Source: an uncultured Clostridia bacterium (lineage in GTDB: Bacteria > Bacillota > Clostridia > Oscillospirales > Oscillospiraceae). Taken from it: a stretch of 64,000 nucleotides of DNA. The notes beneath the pieces are model-generated. The model had not been told where the DNA came from, did not search any database, and saw nothing but the letters and a program-made list of their open reading frames with translations. Location: NCBI GenBank assembly GCA_937894515.1, contig CALCRH010000222.1, forward strand, positions 1 to 64,000, in the 5' to 3' direction. How positions within the stretch are numbered: position 1 is the stretch's first letter; every line of letters starts with the position of its first letter. Positions 9,173 to 17,318 of the stretch are shown in pieces. A program made the position numbers and the translations under genes.

Positions 9173-9622
9173 ATGACACGCAATACAGCACGCGAAATCG
9201 CCACCCATCTGGCGTATGAACTGAGTTTTACCGAACTGCCTATTGAAGAATTCCTGCAGGAACGTTTGGGAGAGGATAATTTTACCCATCTGGCACCGGA
9301 ATGTGAGCTTTACGCCGAAATGCCCAACGCCAAGCAGGCGGAATATATTCGCCGTCTGGTCTCCGGTATTGCCGAACACGCCGCAGAGCTGGACAGCTAT
9401 ATCGGCAAGTATTCCAAAGGCTGGCGGTTTGAACGCATTTCGCTGGTAGCGTCTGCTATCATGCGGGTGGCCATGTTTGAGATCCTGTATATGCCTGATG
9501 TACCCAACGGCGCGGCAGTGAATGAAGCGGTGGAGATCGCCAAGAACTACGAGGATGAGGAGACCGCAAAGTTCATCAACGGTATTCTGGGCAGCTTTGT
9601 CCGCGAGGAGATCAAAGAGTGA
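9173..9622 (+). CDS. nusB: transcription antitermination factor NusB
   Basis: A 149-residue all-helical NusB. Recognisable parts are the N-terminal ARE..HLAYELSF and the C-terminal WRFERISLVASAIMRVAMFEI and PNGAAVNEAVEIAKNY..FINGILGS. NusB binds boxA RNA with S10 (NusE) to stop premature termination of rRNA transcripts. It lies 18 nt after the asp23-type gene and 55 nt before xseA, starting the nusB-xseA-xseB-ispA order typical of loci that carry OLE RNA. Unlike the better known OLE locus of Bacillus halodurans, folD is absent here. Confidence 0.95.
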   Translation: MTRNTAREIATHLAYELSFTELPIEEFLQERLGEDNFTHLAPECELYAEMPNAKQAEYIRRLVSGIAEHAAELDSYIGKYSKGWRFERISLVASAIMRVAMFEILYMPDVPNGAAVNEAVEIAKNYEDEETAKFINGILGSFVREEIKE

Positions 9623-9677
9623 AACCGAAAAGGCAGGGCAGGAGGCTCTGCCTTTTCTGCCAGAAGGAGGTGAGGAA

Positions 9678-10907
9678 ATGGCGGACAGACCGATTTACTC
9701 GGTAAGCGAGGTCAACAACTATATCAAGCAGATCGTGGACAGCGTACCGGCGCTGAACGATATCTGGATCCGGGGTGAACTGAGCAACTATAAGATCTAT
9801 CCCTCCGGCCACCATTACTTCACCTTAAAGGACGGGGACAGCGCCATCCGCTGTGTGATGTTCAAGGGGAGTGCCATGAAGCTCCGGTTCCGTCCGGAGA
9901 ATGGCATGAAGGTGATTGCGGCCGGACGTATCAGCGTATATCCCCGAGACGGTGCTTATCAGCTCTACTGCAGCTCGCTTTCGGCAGACGGTATCGGCGA
10001 TTTGTACGTTGCATTTGAACAACTGAAAGCCAAGCTGTTCGAGGAAGGACTATTTGACGAGGCACACAAAAAGCCTTTGCCGAAATATCCCCAGCGGATT
10101 GCCATTGTGACCTCCTCAGCCGGTGCGGCGGTACATGATATGATCCGAATCCTACGGCGCCGCTATCCCCTTGCCAAGGTGCTGCTGCTGCCGGTAAGAG
10201 TGCAGGGCGCAGAGGCTCCGCCGGAGATCGTAGGTGCGATCCGCTATGCCAACCGTTACCAACTGGCCGATGTACTGATTACCGGTCGCGGCGGCGGCTC
10301 CATCGAGGATCTGTGGGCCTTCAACGATGAGCGGGTGGCCCGGGCCATCTATGACTCGGAGATCCCTGTGATTTCCGCAGTGGGACATGAGCCGGATGTG
10401 ACCATCTCTGATTTTGTAGCGGATCGGCGAGCATCCACGCCTTCCAATGCAGCAGAGATCGCCGTGCCGGATATGGCAGAACTGCTGCGGGAATTGGCAC
10501 AGAATAAGAGCCGTTTGCAGCAGAGCCAGGGAAAACTGCTGGAACTGGAAAAGCATCGTTTGCTGGCGCTGGCACAAAAGCGGGTGCTGACCGATCCGTT
10601 GGCATTTATTCAGGACAAGCGGCTTATGCTGGATTATGTACAACAGCGTGCGGCTTCTGCCGCAAAAGATACCTTGGCAGTCCAACGCCGCAGATTTGTA
10701 CAGCTTACCGCCGGGTTAGATGCTCTGAGCCCACTGAAGGTACTGGGACGCGGCTATGCCATGGCACAAAACCATGACGGTGTGGTTCTGAAATCAGCGA
10801 AACAGGTTTCCGTGGGGGACAGTATTCAGGTACAGCTGCAAAAGGGCAGACTCTACTGCACGGTGGATAGTAAGGAGGATATAACAAATGGCAAAGAAAA
10901 CATTTGA
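9678..10907 (+). CDS. xseA: exodeoxyribonuclease VII large subunit
   Basis: A 409-residue nuclease subunit. Residues 1-100 are the OB-fold (YSVSEVNNYIKQIV..IWIRGELSNYK). The catalytic domain shows TSSAGAAVHDM, RGGGSIEDLWAFNDE (about 202-217) and VGHEPDVTISDFVADRRASTPSNAAE (about 235-260). A helical C-terminus binds XseB. The ATG at 9678 is chosen because AAGGAGGTGA precedes it directly and because the alternative upstream start would run far into nusB. It degrades single-stranded DNA to oligonucleotides. The 3' end overlaps xseB by 20 nt. Confidence 0.95.
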   Translation: MADRPIYSVSEVNNYIKQIVDSVPALNDIWIRGELSNYKIYPSGHHYFTLKDGDSAIRCVMFKGSAMKLRFRPENGMKVIAAGRISVYPRDGAYQLYCSSLSADGIGDLYVAFEQLKAKLFEEGLFDEAHKKPLPKYPQRIAIVTSSAGAAVHDMIRILRRRYPLAKVLLLPVRVQGAEAPPEIVGAIRYANRYQLADVLITGRGGGSIEDLWAFNDERVARAIYDSEIPVISAVGHEPDVTISDFVADRRASTPSNAAEIAVPDMAELLRELAQNKSRLQQSQGKLLELEKHRLLALAQKRVLTDPLAFIQDKRLMLDYVQQRAASAAKDTLAVQRRRFVQLTAGLDALSPLKVLGRGYAMAQNHDGVVLKSAKQVSVGDSIQVQLQKGRLYCTVDSKEDITNGKENI

Positions 10908-11115
10908 GGAGAATATGACACGTCTGGAAGAGATCGTGACCCTGCTGGAAAAAGGCGATGCCCAGTTGGATGACAGTCTGAAACTGTTTGAAGAGGGGAC
11001 AAGGCTGGTGGATACCTGCCGCAAGGAACTGGATCAGGCAGAGCAGCAGGTGATGAAACTGATGAAAGGGGCTGACGGCGCTCCCATTGAGATGCCTTTT
11101 GCCGTTGAGGAGTGA
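10888..11115 (+). CDS. xseB: exodeoxyribonuclease VII small subunit
   Basis: A 75-residue helical-hairpin protein with the family core FEENMTRLEEIVTLLEKGDAQLDDSLKLFEEGTRL (given here as a region, residues 5-39). It coats the XseA helices in the exonuclease VII complex. It overlaps xseA by 20 nt, and ispA begins directly after its stop. The ribosome site AAGGAGG lies inside xseA. Confidence 0.94.
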   Translation: MAKKTFEENMTRLEEIVTLLEKGDAQLDDSLKLFEEGTRLVDTCRKELDQAEQQVMKLMKGADGAPIEMPFAVEE

Positions 11116-11117
11116 CT

Positions 11118-11987
11118 ATGACGTATCAGGAGAGATATGGTGCCTATCAACAGGCTATTGAGGCGTATTTGGAAGGGCTTTTTACCGAAACAAAACCCTA
11201 CGGTGTGCTGTATGAAGCCATGCGGTATAGCTTCCTGGGCGGCGGAAAACGGATCCGCCCGGTTTTAACTCTGGAATTTGCGCGTCTGGGAGGGATCGAC
11301 TGGCACTTGGCGCTGCCCTATGCCTGTGCGCTGGAGCTGGTGCATAACTATTCGCTGATCCACGATGATCTGCCTTGTATGGATAACGATGATCTGCGGC
11401 GGGGAAAACCCACGACACACAAAAAATACGGCGAGACTCTGGCTGTACTGGCCGGCGATGCGCTCCAGCCGGAGGCGTTCCGCTTGATTGCTACGGCACC
11501 CGGGCTTTCCGGCGATAACCGGGTACGGGCAATGGAAGTTCTGAGTCGTGCCTGCGGCGCTGACGGTATGGTAGCCGGGCAGGTGTTGGATACCCTTTGT
11601 CCCATCGAGGATGAGGACAGCCTGAAGGCGATGGAGCGGCTGAAAACCGGTGTGATGATCTCAGGCGCCGCTGAGCTGGGGTGTGTTGCAGCGGAGATGA
11701 GCGATACCATGCGGGCACAAGCCATCGATTACGCGGCAAATCTGGGTCTGGCGTTCCAAATTCGCGATGATATGCTGGACGTGGTGGGCGATGCCGCCGT
11801 GTTTGGCAAACCCATTGGTTCGGACAAAGAGGTGGGGAAGGTTACCTTCATGGATGTGAAGGGACTGGATGGCTGCAAACAGGCAGTAGAGGATTGCACC
11901 GCGCGTGCAAAAAGCGCAGTTGCAGACTGGAATGATCACGCATTCTTATGGGAACTGGCAGACCAAATGGTTGGCCGAATGAAATAA
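11118..11987 (+). CDS. ispA: farnesyl diphosphate synthase (polyprenyl synthetase)
   Basis: A 289-residue trans-prenyltransferase that condenses IPP with DMAPP and GPP to give FPP, the precursor of undecaprenyl carriers. First Asp-rich motif DDLPCMDNDDLRRGKPTTH (from about residue 81); second Asp-rich motif RDDMLDVVGD (about 215). The ATG at 11118 is preferred over an in-frame GTG at 11112 because GAGGAG (11107-11112) fits it as ribosome site and the GTG overlaps that site. It ends in a terminator, which isolates it from the OLE RNA transcript. Confidence 0.93.
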   Translation: MTYQERYGAYQQAIEAYLEGLFTETKPYGVLYEAMRYSFLGGGKRIRPVLTLEFARLGGIDWHLALPYACALELVHNYSLIHDDLPCMDNDDLRRGKPTTHKKYGETLAVLAGDALQPEAFRLIATAPGLSGDNRVRAMEVLSRACGADGMVAGQVLDTLCPIEDEDSLKAMERLKTGVMISGAAELGCVAAEMSDTMRAQAIDYAANLGLAFQIRDDMLDVVGDAAVFGKPIGSDKEVGKVTFMDVKGLDGCKQAVEDCTARAKSAVADWNDHAFLWELADQMVGRMK

Positions 11988-11992
11988 TACGA

Positions 11993-12019
11993 CAGGACTG
12001 CATTTTGCAGTCCTGTTTT
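11993..12019 (+). terminator. terminator after ispA
   Basis: CAGGACTGCA / TGCAGTCCTG with a TTT loop and a TTTT tail. It separates the upstream operon from the RNA gene that follows. Confidence 0.88.
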
Positions 12020-12049
12020 GCATATACCGTATATTCTGTATATTTTTTA

Positions 12050-12078
12050 TTGTAAAAATAAAATAAGTGTGATATGAT
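12050..12078 (+). promoter_or_regulatory. promoter of the OLE RNA
   Basis: TTGTAA, 17-bp spacer, TATGAT (12073-12078). The predicted start, around 12085, coincides with the 5' strand of the closing helix of the RNA. Confidence 0.7.
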
Positions 12079-12084
12079 ATTAAA

Positions 12085-12745
12085 TTGCTGAACAGTGGCG
12101 CAGTATTCTAGTCAGATCTGCCGTTTCCTAAGAAGGGCCTAAAAATCCTTTAAAGGGCACAACTGTGAAACCTCTGGTGCCTGCTTCTTACGCCCAGTTT
12201 GGGGTGGGTGCTGGACGGGAGGCGTGTTTTTACACGCCTGCGGTTGTAGGGCGCTCTCCAATGGCATGGAGGACCCGACCCTGCAACCGTGGAGACCTGC
12301 TGTTGTGCATAGGCGTACTCCCAAGGTGGTCTAAGCGACCTATGTACGAAGCAGATGTTATAAACCTGCAATGCGGTGCAGAAGCGGCAATTTGCCGCCG
12401 CGCGCTGTGTGCAGAGTAGCCTGCCTTGCGTGGGCATGGTGAATAGGGGAGCTGATGCGCCAACTCTCTGGCCGGAGAGCTAACGCTATTCTCTTGAAAC
12501 CTTGTCTGCAAAAGAGGATAAGAAACGGCGTGACTGCAGTGGAAATCACCTAGGCTGTCCTTTCGGGGCATCAGGGGGATTGCAGTGCGGACTAAGTGGC
12601 AGTCGGGTACCGCTGTCTGGTAACAGCGCGGCACAGTACCGAAAGGGAAACCGCCTCCATCGGCGACGAGAGGTGTACTGTGGGGAAAACCAACCCGTAC
12701 CTAAGCCGTAAGATTTACTCTTGATGCCGCCCTGTTCAGTATCAG
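12085..12745 (+). ncRNA. ole: OLE RNA (ornate, large, extremophilic-type structured RNA)
   Basis: About 660 nt between ispA and oapA with no plausible coding frame and many short complementary stems. The ends close on each other: CTGAACAG (12088-12095) pairs with CTGTTCAG (12732-12739), and GGCG (12097-12100) extends the helix with CGCC (12728-12731). Identification rests on three points: the length (known OLE RNAs are about 600 nt), the gene order (nusB-xseA-xseB-ispA, RNA, oapA-dxs-tlyA-argR-recN), and the next gene being the OLE-associated membrane protein. OLE forms a membrane ribonucleoprotein with OapA and, in Bacillus halodurans, is tied to tolerance of alcohols, cold and high magnesium. 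I did not match conserved OLE nucleotides one by one; a covariance model search would settle it. RNase P, tmRNA and SRP signatures are absent. Confidence 0.88.
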
Positions 12746-12771
12746 CAAATTTTAACGAGTGAGGAATCGTT

Positions 12772-13305
12772 TTGAAAGAGAAAAAGAAAAAAAGCGGCAG
12801 CCATTGGCCGCTGCGGGCCTTTTTACTGGCGGTTGCCCTGTCAGCCGGATTGAGCCTGTGTGCAACCGGGATCCTGTCAGGCGCCGGACTTGTCGTGGCG
12901 GTACTGGTGTTATGTGTGTTTATCGCCCTTGGCATTGTATTTGATATGATCGGCGTTGCCGTAACAGCGGCTGATCCCAAGCCGTTTCACTCTATGGCAG
13001 CACATAAGGAACGGGGCGGCAAGGAAGCCATTCGCCTTTTAAACAGCGCAGATCAGGTCAGTTCAGTATGCAACGATGTGGTGGGCGATATCTGCGGCAT
13101 CGTCAGCGGTTCAACGGCGGCGGTGATCGTTACCTATCTGCAGCACAGTTTTTCCACTACCAGCGTTTTGATCGCTACGGCAGTTACAGCAATGATTTCC
13201 GGTTTGACTATCGGCGGCAAGGCGCTGTTTAAGTCGGTAGCCATTCAGCAGAGTACAAAGGTAGTATATCGGGTAGCGCGTATCATGCACACCCTGCATC
13301 TATAA
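12772..13305 (+). CDS. oapA: OLE-associated membrane protein OapA
   Basis: A 177-residue protein with a basic N-terminus (KEKKKKSG) and about four hydrophobic segments: residues 14-34, 36-58, roughly 110-130 and 131-150. Between them lies a polar loop with FDMIGVAVTAADPKPFHSMAA and SADQVSSVCNDVVGDICGI, which I recognise as the OapA signature region. OapA binds OLE RNA and brings it to the membrane. The start is a TTG with GAGTGAGG upstream (about 12757-12764). The gene sits 27 nt after the predicted RNA end and 20 nt before dxs, so RNA, oapA and dxs could share one transcript. OapB and OapC, other known OLE partners, are not visible here. Confidence 0.88.
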   Translation: MKEKKKKSGSHWPLRAFLLAVALSAGLSLCATGILSGAGLVVAVLVLCVFIALGIVFDMIGVAVTAADPKPFHSMAAHKERGGKEAIRLLNSADQVSSVCNDVVGDICGIVSGSTAAVIVTYLQHSFSTTSVLIATAVTAMISGLTIGGKALFKSVAIQQSTKVVYRVARIMHTLHL

Positions 13306-13325
13306 TAGATTGAGAGGTTGCTTTC

Positions 13326-15182
13326 ATGATTTTAGAACGGATCCATACGCCTGATGACGTGAAACAACTGAATGATAGAGAAGCCCAGCAGCTTTGCAAT
13401 GAATTGCGGGCATTTCTGGTAGAGAAGGTTTCAAAAACCGGCGGACATCTGGCTTCGAATCTCGGTATCGTAGAGCTGACGGTGGGCATACACCGGGTGT
13501 TTGACACATCGCGGGATCGGCTGGTTTTCGATGTGGGACACCAGTGCTATGTCCACAAGGCATTGACCGGCCGGAAAGCGCTCTTTGATACGCTGCGCCA
13601 ACTTGGCGGACTTTCCGGTTTTCCAAAGCCCTATGAAAGCCAGCATGATGCGTTTATTGCAGGACACGCATCCAATTCCGTCTCTGTGGCGCTTGGCATG
13701 GCAAAAGCGCGTACCCTGCAGGAACAGGACTATTCCGTCCTGGCTCTGATCGGCGATGGCGCCATGACCGGCGGTTTGAGCTTTGAGGGACTGAACAATG
13801 CCGGTGCCAGCGGGGAACCGCTGATCGTGATTCTCAATGACAACGGTATGTCCATCAATCCGAATGTGGGTGCCGTTTCCCGATATTTGCAGAATCTGCG
13901 TAATCGTCCAGGCTACTATGAGTTCAAAAAACAGTACCGTGAGGCATTGGGCGGCAGTACAGTGGGACAGAAATTTTATAACGTCAGCCATGACATTAAA
14001 ACGGCGCTGAAAAAATCCATTTTACCCGGCTCGTCCATGTTTGAGGATATGGGGTTCACCTATATGGGGCCTATCAACGGACATGATATCATCAGCGTGA
14101 CAGAAGCCTTGAAACACGCAAAAGAGCAGAGATGTCCGGTCCTGCTCCACGTACATACGGTAAAAGGCATGGGATATCATTTTGCCGAAGAGAATCCCGG
14201 CAAATTCCACGGTATCGGGGCATTCGATCCCAAAACCGGCGAACTGCTGAAAAAGAACGGAGACAGCTTTTCTACCGTATTTGGACAGGAGCTGACAGCA
14301 CTTGCCGAGAAAGACAAGCGAATCTGCGCGGTAACTGCCGCCATGGTGGACGGCACGGGCTTGACTCCCTTTGTTCATCGTTTTCCACGGCGTTTTACTG
14401 ATGTGGGGATTGCAGAGGAGCATGCCGTTTCCATGACTTCCGGTATGGCGAAGCAAGGACTGCTGCCTGTTTTTGCAGTCTATTCCAGCTTTTTGCAGCG
14501 TGGTTATGACCAACTGATTCACGATGTGTCGCTGTCCAAAACCCATGTGGTCTTTGGCGTAGATCGCGCCGGACTGGTGGGTGCCGATGGAGAGACACAC
14601 CACGGTATTTTTGATGTGTCCTATCTTTCCATGATCCCCGGTATGACGGTACTTTGTCCGGCCAGTTTTGCCGAGCTTCGGCAGATGCTGCGCCGCGGCT
14701 TGTATGAATATAACACGCCGGTGGCCATTCGCTATCCCCGCGGTGGTGAGGGCCTCTATACCGATTGCTGCGGTACAGAAGCATTGACCGAACTGCGGTC
14801 CGGTAAGGACGGCACGATTTTAACCTATGGTGTTCTGATCAATCACGCCCTGGCCTGTGCAGAACTGCTGCACCAACGGGGGATAGAAGTACGGGTACTC
14901 AAGCTCAACCAGATTGCCCCCTTGTATGGTAACGAACTGTTCAGCACACTCGGCGAGATGAATTGTCTGCTGATTGCAGAGGATAGCATCCATGCCGGCT
15001 GTGTGGGCCAGCAGATTGCCGCCTCTTTGGCTCAGGCAGGGAAGGTGCCGAAAAAGCTGATTTTACGTAATCTTGGGAGTACCATTCCGCCGCAGGGCAG
15101 TGTATCAGAGCTTTATCGCACCTTTGGTTTAGATGCAGAAAATCTGGCAAGAGTGCTGGAGGAAACGATCCGTGAGCAATAA
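13326..15182 (+). CDS. dxs: 1-deoxy-D-xylulose-5-phosphate synthase
   Basis: A 618-residue thiamine diphosphate enzyme that joins pyruvate and glyceraldehyde 3-phosphate, the first step of the MEP isoprenoid pathway. N-terminal substrate region GGHLASNLG..VFDVGHQCYVHK; TPP/Mg site GDGAMTGG..NDNGMSIN (about 145-180); catalytic Glu in EEHAVSMTSGMAKQGL (about 364); transketolase C-terminal domain from about 480. It follows oapA and overlaps tlyA by 11 nt. Together with ispA it brackets the OLE/OapA pair with isoprenoid genes, as in other OLE loci. Confidence 0.96.
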   Translation: MILERIHTPDDVKQLNDREAQQLCNELRAFLVEKVSKTGGHLASNLGIVELTVGIHRVFDTSRDRLVFDVGHQCYVHKALTGRKALFDTLRQLGGLSGFPKPYESQHDAFIAGHASNSVSVALGMAKARTLQEQDYSVLALIGDGAMTGGLSFEGLNNAGASGEPLIVILNDNGMSINPNVGAVSRYLQNLRNRPGYYEFKKQYREALGGSTVGQKFYNVSHDIKTALKKSILPGSSMFEDMGFTYMGPINGHDIISVTEALKHAKEQRCPVLLHVHTVKGMGYHFAEENPGKFHGIGAFDPKTGELLKKNGDSFSTVFGQELTALAEKDKRICAVTAAMVDGTGLTPFVHRFPRRFTDVGIAEEHAVSMTSGMAKQGLLPVFAVYSSFLQRGYDQLIHDVSLSKTHVVFGVDRAGLVGADGETHHGIFDVSYLSMIPGMTVLCPASFAELRQMLRRGLYEYNTPVAIRYPRGGEGLYTDCCGTEALTELRSGKDGTILTYGVLINHALACAELLHQRGIEVRVLKLNQIAPLYGNELFSTLGEMNCLLIAEDSIHAGCVGQQIAASLAQAGKVPKKLILRNLGSTIPPQGSVSELYRTFGLDAENLARVLEETIREQ

Positions 15183-15987
15183 GACAAGATTGGACGTGCT
15201 CCTCGTTGAGCAGGGATTGCAGGAGAGCCGTCAAAAAGCACAGGCTACCATTATGGCGGGGCTTGTGTACGTAGACGGCCAAAAAGTGGACAAGCCCGGT
15301 ACAAATGTGGCAAATGATGCGGTAATTGAAGTGCGCGGAAAAGCGCTGCGCTATGTGAGCCGCGGCGGGTTGAAGCTGGAAAAAGCCATGCAAACCTGGC
15401 CCATCACCTTACAAGGGAAGATCTGTGCCGACATTGGCGCTTCTACCGGTGGATTTACCGATTGCATGCTGCAAAACGGCGCCCAAAAGGTTTATGCCGT
15501 AGATGTAGGCTATGGACAGTTGGACTGGAAGCTGCGTAATGATGCGCGAGTGGTCTGCCTGGAGCGTACCAATGCCAGATATTTGAGCCGTGAGCAGATT
15601 GCCGATTCCCTGGCATTTGCCTCCATTGACGTCAGTTTTATCTCCCTGAAGTTGATTTTTCCCGCACTCTACGAACTGCTCTGTGACGGAGGAGAGATCG
15701 CCTGTCTGATCAAGCCGCAGTTTGAGGCGGGCAGAGAAAAAGTAGGGAAGAAAGGGGTTGTTCGGGATCCCGCGGTACACTTGGAAGTGCTGCAAAACTT
15801 TCTACTATATGCAAAGGAAAATCACTTTACAATCCTTGGTATCACGTTCTCTCCGATCAGAGGACCGGAGGGAAATATCGAATATCTCGGCTATCTGCGG
15901 AAGTCTGAGGAACCGGATGGAGATTATGATCTGGAAGCCATTGTTGCAGCGTCCCACGAGGAATTGAAGGAGGGCGGAAAAGAATGA
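15172..15987 (+). CDS. tlyA: TlyA family RNA methyltransferase / S4-domain protein (YqxC)
   Basis: A 271-residue protein with an N-terminal S4 RNA-binding domain (RLDVLLVEQGL..RQKAQATIMAG, residues 4-65) and an FtsJ-like SAM methyltransferase fold (ADIGASTGGFTDCML from about 86; SFISLKLIFPAL). TlyA proteins 2'-O-methylate rRNA cytidines; YqxC orthologues in Bacillota are less studied. The GTG start at 15172 is chosen because GGAGGA (15158-15163) is well placed and the S4 domain begins right after it. It overlaps dxs by 11 nt and nadK by 4 nt. Confidence 0.92.
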   Translation: MSNKTRLDVLLVEQGLQESRQKAQATIMAGLVYVDGQKVDKPGTNVANDAVIEVRGKALRYVSRGGLKLEKAMQTWPITLQGKICADIGASTGGFTDCMLQNGAQKVYAVDVGYGQLDWKLRNDARVVCLERTNARYLSREQIADSLAFASIDVSFISLKLIFPALYELLCDGGEIACLIKPQFEAGREKVGKKGVVRDPAVHLEVLQNFLLYAKENHFTILGITFSPIRGPEGNIEYLGYLRKSEEPDGDYDLEAIVAASHEELKEGGKE

Positions 15988-16850
15988 AAAAAGTAATATT
16001 ATGCCCCAATCCCTATCGGGACAGTGATTTGCGGGTGGCAAAACAGTCCAAGGAAATTTTGGACAGCATCGGCTTTGAGACAGTGGTCTGTCTGCCGTTT
16101 CAGCGGGATGGGTATGACGACCAGCTGGGTGTACCCATTTGTCAGCTCCAGCAGGAGATTAAGACCGCGGATCTGCTGATTGCTTTCGGCGGAGACGGTA
16201 CAATTTTGCATCTGGCTCGGACGGTTGCTCTGCACAAAGTGCCGGTTTTAGGTATTAACCTGGGTAATCTGGGCTTTATGTCGGAGTTGGAGGGCAACGA
16301 AATCAACCGTCTTTATGACCTGCAGAACTGGGACTTTACGGTGGAATCCCGTATGATGCTGGACGTGACCATTCTCCGGGACGGTCGGCCGATTTATAAT
16401 AACATCGCTTTGAATGATGCGGTTATTTCCAAGGGATCTATTGCCCGGGTGGTGCGGCTGGATATTGCCACCGAAGAGGGTCGTTTGACCAAGGTGACCG
16501 GTGATGGTGTGGTAATTGCGACTCCGACCGGATCTACCGGTTACGCCATGGCAGCAGGCGGACCCATCATTGAGCCAACAGCGCGAAACCTGCTGATCAC
16601 TCCTATCTGCCCGCACTCAACTCGCAACAGCTCCTATGTGCTTTCTCCGGAGCATGTGATCACCGTGGAGACAGCCGACGCCAACCGAAAATTCGTCTAT
16701 CTGTCTGCTGACGGCGGCAGGGCGTTCAGCCTGCGCGATGGAGACGTGATCCGGGTACGCCAGGCAAAATTTGATATGAAGCTGGTGCGTCTGAGCAAGA
16801 AGAGCTTCTGCGAGATCTTGGACAGTAAAATGGGAAAGGAGGCTACCTGA
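15984..16850 (+). CDS. nadK: NAD kinase
   Basis: A 288-residue NAD+ kinase that makes NADP+. It has the FGGDGTILHLAR motif (about 68-79), NLGNLGFMSEL, the NDAVISKG loop and TPTGSTGYAMAAGGPII (about 180-196). Coupled to tlyA by a 4-nt overlap and 1 nt from argR, in the conserved tlyA-nadK-argR-recN order of Bacillota. Confidence 0.95.
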   Translation: MKKVILCPNPYRDSDLRVAKQSKEILDSIGFETVVCLPFQRDGYDDQLGVPICQLQQEIKTADLLIAFGGDGTILHLARTVALHKVPVLGINLGNLGFMSELEGNEINRLYDLQNWDFTVESRMMLDVTILRDGRPIYNNIALNDAVISKGSIARVVRLDIATEEGRLTKVTGDGVVIATPTGSTGYAMAAGGPIIEPTARNLLITPICPHSTRNSSYVLSPEHVITVETADANRKFVYLSADGGRAFSLRDGDVIRVRQAKFDMKLVRLSKKSFCEILDSKMGKEAT

Positions 16851-16851
16851 T

Positions 16852-17304
16852 ATGAAGAATGATCGCCAGGAAAAGTTGCTGCAAATTATCAGTGAGACCT
16901 CCATCGAAACACAGGAACAACTGCTTGAGGAGCTGTCCCGCCGAGGCATCCAGTCTACGCAGGCCACGATTTCCCGCGATATCAAACAGCTGCATCTGAT
17001 CAAAGAGCCCACAGGGCAGGGCAGGTATCGCTATGCGGTTTCCGCCAAGCGTACGCATCTGAATTTCGCAGAACGGCAGCGCACGATCTTCCGGGAATGC
17101 GTGATGAGCGTGGACTTTGCACAGAACATTGTGGTAATCAAGACGATGCCCGGCATGGCCAATGCAGCTGCTGCCGCACTTGACAGCATGGAATACGATC
17201 AAATCATCGGTTCTATTGCCGGTGACGATACGATTTTTCTCGTCCTGCGTGATACAGAATCCGCTTTGGACTTTTGCACGGAAGTACGCCAACAGCTGAA
17301 ATAA
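16852..17304 (+). CDS. argR: arginine repressor ArgR/AhrC
   Basis: A 150-residue regulator. N-terminal winged helix (residues 1-70; GIQSTQATISRDIKQLHLIK) and C-terminal hexamerisation/arginine-binding domain with GSIAGDDTIFLVLRD, where the usual GTIAGDDT motif has Ser in place of Thr. It represses arginine biosynthesis genes when arginine is plentiful. No arginine gene lies nearby; its position before recN is conserved across Firmicutes. Confidence 0.94.
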   Translation: MKNDRQEKLLQIISETSIETQEQLLEELSRRGIQSTQATISRDIKQLHLIKEPTGQGRYRYAVSAKRTHLNFAERQRTIFRECVMSVDFAQNIVVIKTMPGMANAAAAALDSMEYDQIIGSIAGDDTIFLVLRDTESALDFCTEVRQQLK

Positions 17305-17318
17305 GAGGAGGTTTTCCT

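Noticed and set aside
12139..12711. Several short open frames on both strands in the RNA region
   Set aside because: They overlap each other, lack ribosome sites and have no protein-like composition; the stretch is explained by a structured RNA.
12085..12745. RNase P RNA, tmRNA or SRP RNA
   Set aside because: None of the conserved core sequences or end features of these RNAs is present, and context plus the OapA-like gene fit OLE.
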